A DNA stretch of 64,000 nt from positions 62,001-126,000 of the forward strand of contig CAZVJY010000001.1 of the NCBI GenBank assembly GCA_964626685.1, given 5' to 3'. Under the pieces are notes generated by a model. That model saw only the letters and a program-made list of their open reading frames with translations. It was not told the origin of the DNA and did not search any database. Origin of the DNA: RGEC01 sp964626685 (lineage in GTDB: Bacteria; Bacteroidota; Bacteroidia; NS11-12g; UBA955). Shown in pieces: positions 51,447 through 59,290 of the stretch (the first letter of the stretch is position 1; every line of letters begins with the position of its first letter). The translations under genes and the position numbers were made by a program.

Positions 51447-51827
51447 ATGAAATTCGCCCTCAATCTTTCCCGCATCATCGCTGCATTGTTTGCAGGCAGC
51501 ACCATCAATATGTGTTTTGTTTGGCTCGGGCAACAATGGTTTCCTGCGTCTGACGGTTTTAAAAACGCCCTGCCCCTGCATTTTCTCTTCCCTTTTCTCG
51601 CCCATGCTTTTGGAACCCTTAGCGGCGCTATGCTGATGTGCTGGCTAAAACCCAAAGAAACCCGCAAATACAGCCTTATTATAGGAAGTGTTTATTTAGT
51701 GGGGGGTATTGCTGCCTGTTTTATGATACCGGCACCTGCATGGTTTATAGCCGCAGACCTTTTGCTGGCATACATTCCCATGGCCATGCTGGGTGAATAC
51801 TTCTACCACAAATTGGCAAAGCCATAA
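51447..51827 (+). CDS. Four-helix membrane protein of unknown function
   Basis: 126 aa with about four hydrophobic helices: LNLSRIIAALFAGSTINMCFVWL, FLFPFLAHAFGTLSGAMLM, LIIGSVYLVGGIAACFMI and WFIAADLLLAYIPMAMLG. The AHAFGTLSGA segment in the second helix is Gly/Ala-rich and may pack helices. I do not assign it to a family. It has its own promoter box and the MORN gene that follows has another. Confidence 0.75.
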   Translation: MKFALNLSRIIAALFAGSTINMCFVWLGQQWFPASDGFKNALPLHFLFPFLAHAFGTLSGAMLMCWLKPKETRKYSLIIGSVYLVGGIAACFMIPAPAWFIAADLLLAYIPMAMLGEYFYHKLAKP

Positions 51828-51841
51828 CGGCATGATTTATG

Positions 51842-51849
51842 TAGCTTTG
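51842..51849 (+). promoter_or_regulatory. -7 box TAGCTTTG, 5 nt before MORN gene
   Basis: Exact TAnnTTTG; TCTTC separates it from the ATG at 51855. Confidence 0.65.
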
Positions 51850-51854
51850 TCTTC

Positions 51855-52496
51855 ATGAATCCTTGGAGGATCTTCGGAATAATTGGTTTCCTGTTTTGTG
51901 CAGAGGCTCACGCGCAATGCATATCCGGAGATTGTTCACAGGGTATCGGCACCATGCTCTGGGCAGGCGAAATTTCTCAATACAGCGGCAGCTGGCGCAA
52001 TGGCAAAATGCATGGCAGCGGCACCATGACCTACGCCAACGGCTCCGTCTTTAAAGGCAACTGGATTAACGGCCGTTTGCACGGCAAAGGAAGCATGGCT
52101 TTTGCGGGAAAAAACCGCAACGGAACCGGCTTTCGCGACACCTTAAAAGGTTTCTGGTATAACGACTCTGTTTATCCCAATGGTTTTACCAAAGGCAAAC
52201 AACAGGCCTCCATGTTTATCATGAAAAAAGGAAGCATTGATTCGGGATTTGGAAAAATTTACTGGCTGAATGGCAACCGCTATGAAGGCGACATCCTAAA
52301 AGGACAGATGCACGGAAAAGGCAGGCTGTTTATCAGCAAAAACGGCGATTTACCTGTTTTTGACATCACCGGAGAATGCCTGTATGAAGGCGATTTTTAC
52401 AAGGGATGTATGCAAGGCAGCGGCAAAATTACCCGCGATGGAATTCTGGAGAAAGAGGGACAGTTTGAAATGAATGTGTATCTGGGGGATGATTAG
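51855..52496 (+). CDS. Secreted MORN-repeat protein
   Basis: 213 aa with a signal peptide (IFGIIGFLFCAEAHA) and about five MORN repeats, for example YSGSWRNGKMHGSGTMTY, FKGNWINGRLHGKGSM, YEGDILKGQMHGKGRLF and YEGDFYKGCMQGSGKI. A 50-residue region between repeats 2 and 3 (RNGTGFRDTLKGFWYND...) breaks the regularity. MORN repeats form a beta-sheet scaffold binding proteins or lipids; the role here is unknown. It converges on the repeat-protein gene 22 nt away. Confidence 0.88.
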   Translation: MNPWRIFGIIGFLFCAEAHAQCISGDCSQGIGTMLWAGEISQYSGSWRNGKMHGSGTMTYANGSVFKGNWINGRLHGKGSMAFAGKNRNGTGFRDTLKGFWYNDSVYPNGFTKGKQQASMFIMKKGSIDSGFGKIYWLNGNRYEGDILKGQMHGKGRLFISKNGDLPVFDITGECLYEGDFYKGCMQGSGKITRDGILEKEGQFEMNVYLGDD

Positions 52497-52518
52497 CAGT
52501 GTCAGGCAAGACCTTTCA

Positions 52519-52893
52519 CTACCTGTCCGGTGTAGATTTTCCGGTATACCGACCGTCAAAATCATAATATTTCACCCATGCACCATCTTTTACCAAAATG
52601 GCAGCACCAGAAACATTCTTGATGTATTTATCATTGCCCAGGGAAATTGACTTGCCGGTATATTGGCCCTGATCATTGTAAATCTTCGCCCACATACCAT
52701 CTTTAACAACAATGAAACGGCTGTTATAACCTTCCAGGGTTTTACTTCCTCCTACTGAAATACTTTTACCAGTGTAACGGGCGTTTTCATCGTAAATTTT
52801 AGCCCAAACACCATCTACTTTTACTTCACCGATTTGCGCATTCATAGCAGATGCTACGATTAAAAAGAACGAAAGAAGAAACTGCTTTTTCAT
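52519..52893 (-). CDS. Secreted protein with three WAKIY-type repeats
   Basis: 124 aa from the second of two tandem ATGs (52891-52893), chosen because the exact -7 box then ends 5 nt upstream. A signal peptide (FLLSFFLIVASAMNAQ) is followed by three repeats of about 35 residues, each built on VxDGxWAKIYDxxxRYTGKSIS: VDGVWAKIYDENARYTGKSI, KDGMWAKIYNDQGQYTGKSI and KDGAWVKYYDFDGRYTGKS. Probably a small beta-repeat protein outside the inner membrane; not assigned to a family. Confidence 0.78.
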   Translation of the reverse strand: MKKQFLLSFFLIVASAMNAQIGEVKVDGVWAKIYDENARYTGKSISVGGSKTLEGYNSRFIVVKDGMWAKIYNDQGQYTGKSISLGNDKYIKNVSGAAILVKDGAWVKYYDFDGRYTGKSTPDR

Positions 52894-52898
52894 CATAA

Positions 52899-52906
52899 CA
52901 AATGTA
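52899..52906 (-). promoter_or_regulatory. -7 box TACATTTG before WAKIY-repeat gene
   Basis: Exact TAnnTTTG on the minus strand, 2 nt from the first and 5 nt from the second of two tandem ATGs; the second matches the window's common spacing. Confidence 0.65.
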
Positions 52907-52974
52907 AGCAATCTGTTCAATATTTATGAGTATTAATTGAAATACCGCGCCAAAAACAAAACCATGATATTCCC

Positions 52975-52982
52975 TATATTTG
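52975..52982 (+). promoter_or_regulatory. -7 box TATATTTG, 4 nt before T9SS protease gene
   Basis: Exact TAnnTTTG; AACC separates it from the ATG at 52987. Confidence 0.65.
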
Positions 52983-52986
52983 AACC

Positions 52987-54237
52987 ATGTTACACGTTAA
53001 AAACCTAGTCCTTGCAGGTCTTTCACTCCTCAGTTCACCACTGTTTTCCCAGCAGATTAGCGGTATTTCCCCTAAACAAATCATTGGTGGGAAAGGCGAG
53101 GTTCTCACCATCACCGGAAATGGTTTTGGCGCAAATCGCGGTAGCTCCTACGTGTCTTTTTTTCAAGAAGGAAATACTTACACAGACGCCAGTACTGGCA
53201 ATGGTTTCAAATACATCAGCTGGACCAATACCGAAATAAAACTGGAAATGCCCGTGGCGTTTTCAAACAAAATAAAAGTGAATATCGGCGGAACCAATTT
53301 TACATCTACGGACACCCTGAAAGTGAAGGCCAACTTAGGTTACAGGCAAGCTAATCCCCTGCTGTATGACCTGCTTACGGACAACAATAAAAAGGGGGGC
53401 GTAACCTGGCTGGTGCATCCAGTATACTGGAATAACCCCGAAATCAAGCAGGCCATCGCCGATGTGGTGCAGGAGTTTCGCTGTAAAACGGGCGTGAATT
53501 ATGTTTTGGAACCGCTCACGCAGTGGGTCCCTCTAAACCTTGGACAAGGCAAACACATTATCGCTCCGGATTCTTCACTTGCAGTAGTCGGCTTCAATGA
53601 CCGCCTCTGGGCCTCATGCATTGTGGGTGCAGAAACTTTTTACCATAACCAAACCCAGCTGCTGCGCTTCAACACCCAGCAAAACTGGTACTATGGAAAA
53701 GGACAGCCTCCGGCCGGCGCCTCCAAATTCAGGTATGTGATGTTCCATGAAATGGGACATTCACTCGGATTGGGTCATGTGAATGAATGGGGCGAAAGCA
53801 TGTACCCCACCGTTACTTTGCTGCCTTCAGACAACTGGTGCAGGCGCGATACCATTACGTCTGCTGAACAAAACGCCATCAAACACTACATATCCCTAAG
53901 CCAAAACTTCGCCTTCCGTGGTTGCGGCATAACACCCATGAAACCCAATCTTGACTGTAAGGATGTTTTTGGACAAAATCTGCGTACCGCAAATATTGAT
54001 ACCGAAGATACCTGGATATTTCCAAACCCCGCATCAACTTCTGTACAGTTGAAACTTTCAGCCATAGCGCAGGCTGAATTTAGCCTTTGGGACACCCGCG
54101 GGCAAAGGATTATATGCAGCTCTGTAAGCGGTAAGGAGCTATTAACGCTGCCACAAAACCTGGCTGATGGCATTTACCTCGTAAAGCTTACCACCGAAAA
54201 TGGTGTAAAAACCACACGCCTGATTATTCAGCGGTAA
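52987..54237 (+). CDS. Matrixin-like metalloprotease with IPT/TIG and T9SS sorting domains
   Basis: 416 aa with a signal peptide ending SSPLFSQ, an IPT/TIG-like domain (about 22-115: ISGISPKQIIGGKGEVLTIT), a zinc-protease domain with HEMGHSLGLGHVNE (HEXXHXXGXXH) and a following Met-turn ESMYPT, and a C-terminal type IX sorting domain (about 340-416: IFPNPASTSVQLKL, GIYLVKLTTENGVKTTRLII). It is therefore expected to be secreted through the T9SS and attached or released at the cell surface. No T9SS component genes are adjacent. Confidence 0.9.
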   Translation: MLHVKNLVLAGLSLLSSPLFSQQISGISPKQIIGGKGEVLTITGNGFGANRGSSYVSFFQEGNTYTDASTGNGFKYISWTNTEIKLEMPVAFSNKIKVNIGGTNFTSTDTLKVKANLGYRQANPLLYDLLTDNNKKGGVTWLVHPVYWNNPEIKQAIADVVQEFRCKTGVNYVLEPLTQWVPLNLGQGKHIIAPDSSLAVVGFNDRLWASCIVGAETFYHNQTQLLRFNTQQNWYYGKGQPPAGASKFRYVMFHEMGHSLGLGHVNEWGESMYPTVTLLPSDNWCRRDTITSAEQNAIKHYISLSQNFAFRGCGITPMKPNLDCKDVFGQNLRTANIDTEDTWIFPNPASTSVQLKLSAIAQAEFSLWDTRGQRIICSSVSGKELLTLPQNLADGIYLVKLTTENGVKTTRLIIQR

Positions 54238-54297
54238 TTCCATTGTTAACCAAAAAGAAATTTGAGCCTGGCTTGAATTTCTCAGACCTTTGTACCC

Positions 54298-54822
54298 ATG
54301 AATACCCAAACCCTTGAGAAACTGCAAATCTGCAAAACTTTTATTTTTGATATTGACGGCGTGCTTACCACCGGCAATGTGCTGGTAACCGAGGAAGGGC
54401 ATATGCTGCGCAGCGTGAATATCAAGGACGGATTCGCCCTGCAGCATGCGGTTAAACAAGGATACAACATCGCCATCATCAGCGGGGGCAACAGCAAAGG
54501 CATGCTGCATCGCTTTCAGGGACTGGGAATTAAGGAAGTTTACCTGGGTCAAAACAACAAAATGGCTGCTTTTGAAAAAGTATGCTCCGATTTTGGCGTA
54601 AGCGAAAAAGATGTGGCCTATGTGGGCGATGACATGCCTGATTTTCCCATCCTCAAAAAAGCCGGGCTGGCTGTTTGCCCCGCCGATGCCTCCGGGGATA
54701 TCAAAGAAATATGCCACGAGGTACTTTCTGTAGCAGGAGGTCAAGGCTGCGCCCGTCTGTTGCTGGAAACGGCCATGAAGCTGCAACAAACATGGCACAA
54801 TGAAGATACCCATACGTGGTAA
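54298..54822 (+). CDS. kdsC: KdsC-type HAD phosphatase
   Basis: 174-aa cap-less HAD phosphatase of the Kdo-8-phosphate phosphatase (KdsC) group. Motif I is FIFDIDGVLTTG, motif II IISGGNSKG and motif IV VGDDMPDFPIL; length and the tetramer-type insertion fit. It would complete Kdo synthesis, supported by waaA elsewhere in the window. GACCTTTG, 5 nt before the ATG, is a one-mismatch -7 box. Confidence 0.88.
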   Translation: MNTQTLEKLQICKTFIFDIDGVLTTGNVLVTEEGHMLRSVNIKDGFALQHAVKQGYNIAIISGGNSKGMLHRFQGLGIKEVYLGQNNKMAAFEKVCSDFGVSEKDVAYVGDDMPDFPILKKAGLAVCPADASGDIKEICHEVLSVAGGQGCARLLLETAMKLQQTWHNEDTHTW

Positions 54823-54884
54823 ATATTGTGTAATTTTTACCGTTAATTCGATGCAGTGTGTAACAAAAGCCTCCCCCCTTTCGT

Positions 54885-54892
54885 TATTTTTG
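54885..54892 (+). promoter_or_regulatory. -7 box TATTTTTG, 7 nt before CBS gene
   Basis: Exact TAnnTTTG upstream of the ATG at 54900. Confidence 0.6.
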
Positions 54893-54899
54893 TGAACAG

Positions 54900-55559
54900 A
54901 TGATAGCCGGTTCCCTTATACATGATTCTCTGTCACCACTGCGACTCAGCGATACCGTTGCAGCCGCGCTGGAATACATGCATGCCATGCGGGTTTCCGA
55001 ACTTCCCGTGGTAGACAACAACCGCCTTTACAATTACGCCAGAGCCATAAACCTCCTGCAAGAGAGGCCTGATACGCGCTTGTCCGAAATTGTCGCCTTC
55101 AATCCCCATGCGCCGGTTGTGCAAACACAACAGCACATTTACGAAGTGATTCCTCTGATGGTGGGAGCCGACCTTGAAGTGATGGCAGTAGCCAATGAAC
55201 AGGGACAAATTATCGGGATTATTGATCAGCGTAAAATCCACGAAAATATTTCACAATCCCTTACCTACAAAGGCATGGGCGCTGTATTGGTGGTGATGGT
55301 TGAACCCCGCGATTTTGCACCATCCCACCTCATGCGGCTGGTTGAAGAAAATGGAGCTAAAGTACTTGGCATGATGGTGAACCAGACCGAAGCAGGAAAT
55401 CTGCTGATAAGTCTAAAACTCAACACCACACTGGTGAAAGGTATTGTAGCGTCCTTATCCAGGTTTGGCTACAAAACCGAAGATGTATACATGTCTGAAG
55501 ATTTCAACAGACAGGACAACAACGAGTACGAAAGTGTACTGCGTTTTTTCGATATTTAA
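54900..55559 (+). CDS. CBS-domain protein with ACT-like C-terminus
   Basis: 219 aa: a tandem CBS pair (about 1-120: LIHDSLSPLRLSDTVAAALEYM, RVSELPVVDNN, VMAVANEQGQIIGIIDQRKI) that would bind adenosyl nucleotides, then about 90 residues (VLVVMVEPRDFAPSHLMRLV ... KLNTTLVKGIVASLSRFGY) resembling the AcuB C-terminus with an ACT-like fold. A cytoplasmic regulator is likely; the target is not visible. Own promoter. Confidence 0.8.
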   Translation: MIAGSLIHDSLSPLRLSDTVAAALEYMHAMRVSELPVVDNNRLYNYARAINLLQERPDTRLSEIVAFNPHAPVVQTQQHIYEVIPLMVGADLEVMAVANEQGQIIGIIDQRKIHENISQSLTYKGMGAVLVVMVEPRDFAPSHLMRLVEENGAKVLGMMVNQTEAGNLLISLKLNTTLVKGIVASLSRFGYKTEDVYMSEDFNRQDNNEYESVLRFFDI

Positions 55560-55624
55560 CAGGGTTAACCCTGTGGAAAACAAGTAACCGTTACATACAA
55601 TATTCAGGTAATGCCGCCGTTTTG

Positions 55625-55632
55625 TAACTTTG
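55625..55632 (+). promoter_or_regulatory. -7 box TAACTTTG, 12 nt before wzz-like gene
   Basis: Exact TAnnTTTG; a TTG overlapping its end (55630) is in frame with the gene, so that codon is rejected and the ATG at 55645 is used. Confidence 0.65.
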
Positions 55633-55644
55633 TCCGTTCAATAT

Positions 55645-56709
55645 ATGAAATTTCAACCCGGTTCAACCGATAACCTCATTCAGGCAGAAGACGTTCAAAA
55701 GCCCATCCACTTTGCCGATGTAGTCAATTTCTTCTGGCGCTGGCGCAAAGTTATTTTTGTGGTTTGTCTTATTGCAGGCCTGCTGTCTGTGCTGATTACC
55801 AGCCCGCTGATTACCAAGCCCAAATACAAGGCCACGCATGTCTTCTACCCCACTACCAACAACTCCATTTCCAATGCGCTGCTCACAGAACTAAACCAGC
55901 GGCAAAAAGATCCACTGGAGTTTGGAGAAGAAGAAGAGGCCGAAAAAGCCTTACAGGTGCTGCAAAGCGGAGAATTACTAAGCCGCCTGGTTCGCAATTT
56001 CAATCTGTTAAAACATTACGGAATCGACCCAAAAACAGAAACACACCCCCAGACTGCCCTCGAATACAAGATTGAGGAGAATATTCACTTTAGCCGTACC
56101 AGATACCTCAGTATTAAAATTGAAGTACTCGACGAAGACCCGCAAATGGCTGCCAATATTGCCAATGGCATTGCTGCGTTGTATGACACTGTAAAAACTG
56201 AGATCCAGAAACAGGTAGCCGATCCGGCGCTTGCCATTGTAGAAAGGGCTTTGAAAGAAAAGCAAAATAAACTGCAGGGACTGAAAGATCAGCTGCGCGG
56301 ACTGGGGGAAAAAGGGGTTACCAACTACGAAGAACAGAGTCGTGCACTGGCCGAAGAGATTTACAAAGCACAGGCAATGGGTCAGCTTGGTAGGGTAAAA
56401 GACCTGATGGAGCAGCAGAAAACGCTTATCAGCCATGGTGGTGACTTTATTGCCCTGAATGAACTTATCCAGCGGGAGGCGGAAAAAGAAAGTGACCTGA
56501 TCGCCCAATATGAGAAGCGTCTGGTAGATGTGAAAGAAAACCTCTCGCATAAATTCACTGTGAGCGCGGCAGCCAAACCTGAAATCAAGGCATGGCCCAA
56601 ACGCACACTCGTGCTGCTGATGACTTTGCTCACCACATTTGCGTCTATTTCAGTATTGTTGCTCCTGTACGAGGTATTGTACCTGAACCGCAAAAAGAAT
56701 CTTGCCTGA
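55645..56709 (+). CDS. wzz: Wzz-type polysaccharide chain-length determinant
   Basis: 354 aa from the ATG at 55645: an N-terminal helix after a short cytoplasmic region (WRWRKVIFVVCLIAGLLSVLI), a large periplasmic coiled-coil domain (about 60-310, e.g. VERALKEKQNKLQGLKDQLRGL) and a C-terminal helix preceded by AWPKRTLVLLMTLLTTFASI with the Pro-rich feature of Wzz proteins. No kinase domain. It sets O-antigen or capsule length. Its last 8 bp overlap the ligase gene. Confidence 0.85.
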   Translation: MKFQPGSTDNLIQAEDVQKPIHFADVVNFFWRWRKVIFVVCLIAGLLSVLITSPLITKPKYKATHVFYPTTNNSISNALLTELNQRQKDPLEFGEEEEAEKALQVLQSGELLSRLVRNFNLLKHYGIDPKTETHPQTALEYKIEENIHFSRTRYLSIKIEVLDEDPQMAANIANGIAALYDTVKTEIQKQVADPALAIVERALKEKQNKLQGLKDQLRGLGEKGVTNYEEQSRALAEEIYKAQAMGQLGRVKDLMEQQKTLISHGGDFIALNELIQREAEKESDLIAQYEKRLVDVKENLSHKFTVSAAAKPEIKAWPKRTLVLLMTLLTTFASISVLLLLYEVLYLNRKKNLA

Positions 56710-58150
56710 TACGCCGGTTACATCGCACAAACCCTATCTCATTTACCTGCTGGCGCTGCTTACAGGCCTGGCAGGCATGTGGGCCGCCATGTGGGGACAG
56801 TATTTTGTTTTCCTTATTCCTGTTGCCACAGCGGTATTGTTGCTATCCATTTACAAAACAGAGAAGTTTATACTTCTTACGGGTGCACTTGCTCCGCTTT
56901 CCATCAATGTAAATGATATTGGCGGCGGATTGGGACTGGCTCTGCCCACCGAGCCCCTAATCATCTGGATATTCGGTTTGCTGTGTGTGCGATTTTTTCT
57001 GCAAGGCAAGGCAAATCTCACACCCCTGAAACACCCGTTGGTTTTATTGGTGTTTGGGTATGCTGTATGGCTTTGGCTTTCATCGGTCTACAGCAGTATG
57101 CCTCTGGTAAGCTTTAAGTTTAGCCTGGCGCGCACCTGGTATATTGTGGTGTTTTTCATCGGCAGTATTTACCTTTTCCGTAAGATGCAGAACATACACT
57201 TCTTCTTTTCCGCGCTGGTGTTCTGCACGCTGATTCTGGTTATCTACACACTCACCCAACACGCTGCATATGGATTTATCCGCAGTGCATCCTATGGGAT
57301 CAGCTGGCCATTTTTCCCGGATCACGGCATGTATGCCGCGGCCATCGCATTTTGCGTGAGCATTCTCGTTTTCTACACCTTCAATGGCGCTGTTTTCGGC
57401 ATCAAACCCGGCTGGGCTCCCCTTCTTGGTTTCTTTCTGGTAGTATTGCTTCTGGGCATAGTAGTAAGCTATACCCGTGCAACCTGGCTTAGCCTGATAG
57501 CTGCTTTAGGCGTATACGTTCTCATTCGATTCCGTATTAAATTTTACTGGATTATGCTGGCTCTGCTGGCCCTGGGCACATACGGCATCATCAATCAGGA
57601 CAGATTACTATACAACCTGGAAGCCAATAAACAAGGAAGCAGCGACGAATTGGAGGGGCACGTAAAATCTGTGAGTAACATTACCACAGACCCCAGCAAT
57701 CTGGAACGGATCAACCGGTGGAAATGCGCTGCACGCATGGTTTCGGAAAGGCCTGTTTTTGGTTTCGGACCGGGTACTTTTGTGTTCCAGTATGGCCCGT
57801 TTCAGCAAAGCAGCGAAATGACCATCATCAGCACCAATACCGGTGACCTGGGTGATGCACACAGCGAATATTTCAGTGCCATGAGCGAAACAGGATTCCC
57901 GGGAATGATTTTGTGGATAGGCATCACCCTGCTTACGATGGCTATCGCTTTCAGGGTTATTTACCAATCGGAAGACCGGAAAATTAAAATTACAGCACTC
58001 ATGGCTTTGCTGGGGCTGGTAACCTATCACACACACGCATTTCTAAATAACTACAGCCAGTATGATAAGATTGCGGTACCACTTTGGACGTTTACTGCAG
58101 TAATTGTAGTACTTGATTTGCAGCGATTAGAAAAAAGAAAAGTTCTTTAA
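56702..58150 (+). CDS. O-antigen ligase family membrane protein
   Basis: 482 aa with about ten to twelve helices. It starts with TTG at 56702 overlapping the wzz-type gene. The large periplasmic loop near the C-terminal half has NLERINRWKCAARMVSERPVFGFGPGTF and DAHSEYFSAMSETGFPGMILW, the WaaL/Wzy-type pattern with conserved Arg and His. It could be a ligase (joins O antigen to lipid A core) or a Wzy polymerase; the families are not separable here. Confidence 0.85.
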   Translation: MPDTPVTSHKPYLIYLLALLTGLAGMWAAMWGQYFVFLIPVATAVLLLSIYKTEKFILLTGALAPLSINVNDIGGGLGLALPTEPLIIWIFGLLCVRFFLQGKANLTPLKHPLVLLVFGYAVWLWLSSVYSSMPLVSFKFSLARTWYIVVFFIGSIYLFRKMQNIHFFFSALVFCTLILVIYTLTQHAAYGFIRSASYGISWPFFPDHGMYAAAIAFCVSILVFYTFNGAVFGIKPGWAPLLGFFLVVLLLGIVVSYTRATWLSLIAALGVYVLIRFRIKFYWIMLALLALGTYGIINQDRLLYNLEANKQGSSDELEGHVKSVSNITTDPSNLERINRWKCAARMVSERPVFGFGPGTFVFQYGPFQQSSEMTIISTNTGDLGDAHSEYFSAMSETGFPGMILWIGITLLTMAIAFRVIYQSEDRKIKITALMALLGLVTYHTHAFLNNYSQYDKIAVPLWTFTAVIVVLDLQRLEKRKVL

Positions 58151-58209
58151 AAGGGGCCGTTAATCAGATTCGTGGTTTTTTATGCAACAAACACCACCTA
58201 AATCTTACA

Positions 58210-58217
58210 TACATTTG
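58210..58217 (+). promoter_or_regulatory. -7 box TACATTTG, 5 nt before OppC-type gene
   Basis: Exact TAnnTTTG; TAACC separates it from the ATG at 58223. Confidence 0.65.
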
Positions 58218-58222
58218 TAACC

Positions 58223-59275
58223 ATGCTGCGCAGGCTCTGGCAAAAAACCGCGTTTAAAATTGGTCTCATCACCACCGCAGTTTTTGCGGTGCCTGCCATG
58301 CTCGGCTACCTCATCACCCCGGATAATACACGAGACTGCAACCGCATTATCCCCGAACTGGCAAATCAGCCACCCGGATTCACCTTCACCTACATCATTG
58401 CGGGAAAGCAGCTGCCTACTTCGTTCACAGATTATTTCTTCGGTGCTCCTTCGGAAGGGACGGTCATTCCCTGCAAGGTAACAAATCAAAGTAAAGACAG
58501 TATTTATTACATTCCTTATGCAGAAATAAATACCAAAGCCATAGCCAAAAGCAGCCTCATACCGCAAAATGAAGACCGGTTTGAATACCGTCAAACTGCC
58601 CTGCTGGGGACAGACAGGTTTGGTCGTGACATGCTGAGCCGTCTCATTATCGGTGCACGTGTTTCATTGCTCGTAGGGCTGGTAAGTGTCATTATTTCGC
58701 TATTTATCGGCACCACCATCGGTATGGCAGCCGGATATTATGGCGGACGTACCGACAGCGTTCTGTCGTGGCTTATCGCGGTTTTCTGGTCCATCCCTAC
58801 CCTGCTCATTGCCCTTGGGCTGAGTTTTGCCTTCGGCAAAGGATTGTGGCAGGTTTTACTGGCAACCGGACTGAGCACCTGGGTGGAAGTAGCCCGCGTG
58901 GTGCGTGGACAAACCATGCAGCTGCGGCAAAAAGAATTTATACTATCATCCATCATCACCGGATTCAAGCCCTTTTATATCATGCGCAGGCACATGCTGC
59001 CCAACCTGAAAGGCACCCTGACCGTGATGGCCACAACCAATTTTGCGGCTGCTATTTTACTGGAAAGCGGTCTCAGTTTTCTGGGACTGGGACTGGCGCC
59101 ACCCACACCCAGCTGGGGCATGATGGTGAAAGAACACCTGGGCAATCTGGTGCTTGACAACGCTTACCTGGCACTGGTACCCGGAATGGCTATTATGGCG
59201 CTGGTCATGGCTTTCAACCTCATGTCAATGGGCTTGCGCGACGCACTGGATACACGCATTTCTTCCACCACCTAA
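58223..59275 (+). CDS. OppC/DppC-type ABC transporter permease (orphan)
   Basis: 350 aa: an N-terminal helix (GLITTAVFAVPAMLGYLI), a long periplasmic insert (about 35-120), then the OppC-like core with LLGTDRFGRDMLSRLIIGAR, five further helices and the EAA-type loop (EVARVVRGQTMQLRQKEFI) that contacts an ATPase. Peptide or nickel importers need a second permease, ATPases and a binding protein; none are adjacent. The next gene starts 15 nt later. Confidence 0.88.
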   Translation: MLRRLWQKTAFKIGLITTAVFAVPAMLGYLITPDNTRDCNRIIPELANQPPGFTFTYIIAGKQLPTSFTDYFFGAPSEGTVIPCKVTNQSKDSIYYIPYAEINTKAIAKSSLIPQNEDRFEYRQTALLGTDRFGRDMLSRLIIGARVSLLVGLVSVIISLFIGTTIGMAAGYYGGRTDSVLSWLIAVFWSIPTLLIALGLSFAFGKGLWQVLLATGLSTWVEVARVVRGQTMQLRQKEFILSSIITGFKPFYIMRRHMLPNLKGTLTVMATTNFAAAILLESGLSFLGLGLAPPTPSWGMMVKEHLGNLVLDNAYLALVPGMAIMALVMAFNLMSMGLRDALDTRISSTT

Positions 59276-59290
59276 AAGCATATTTTGAAA

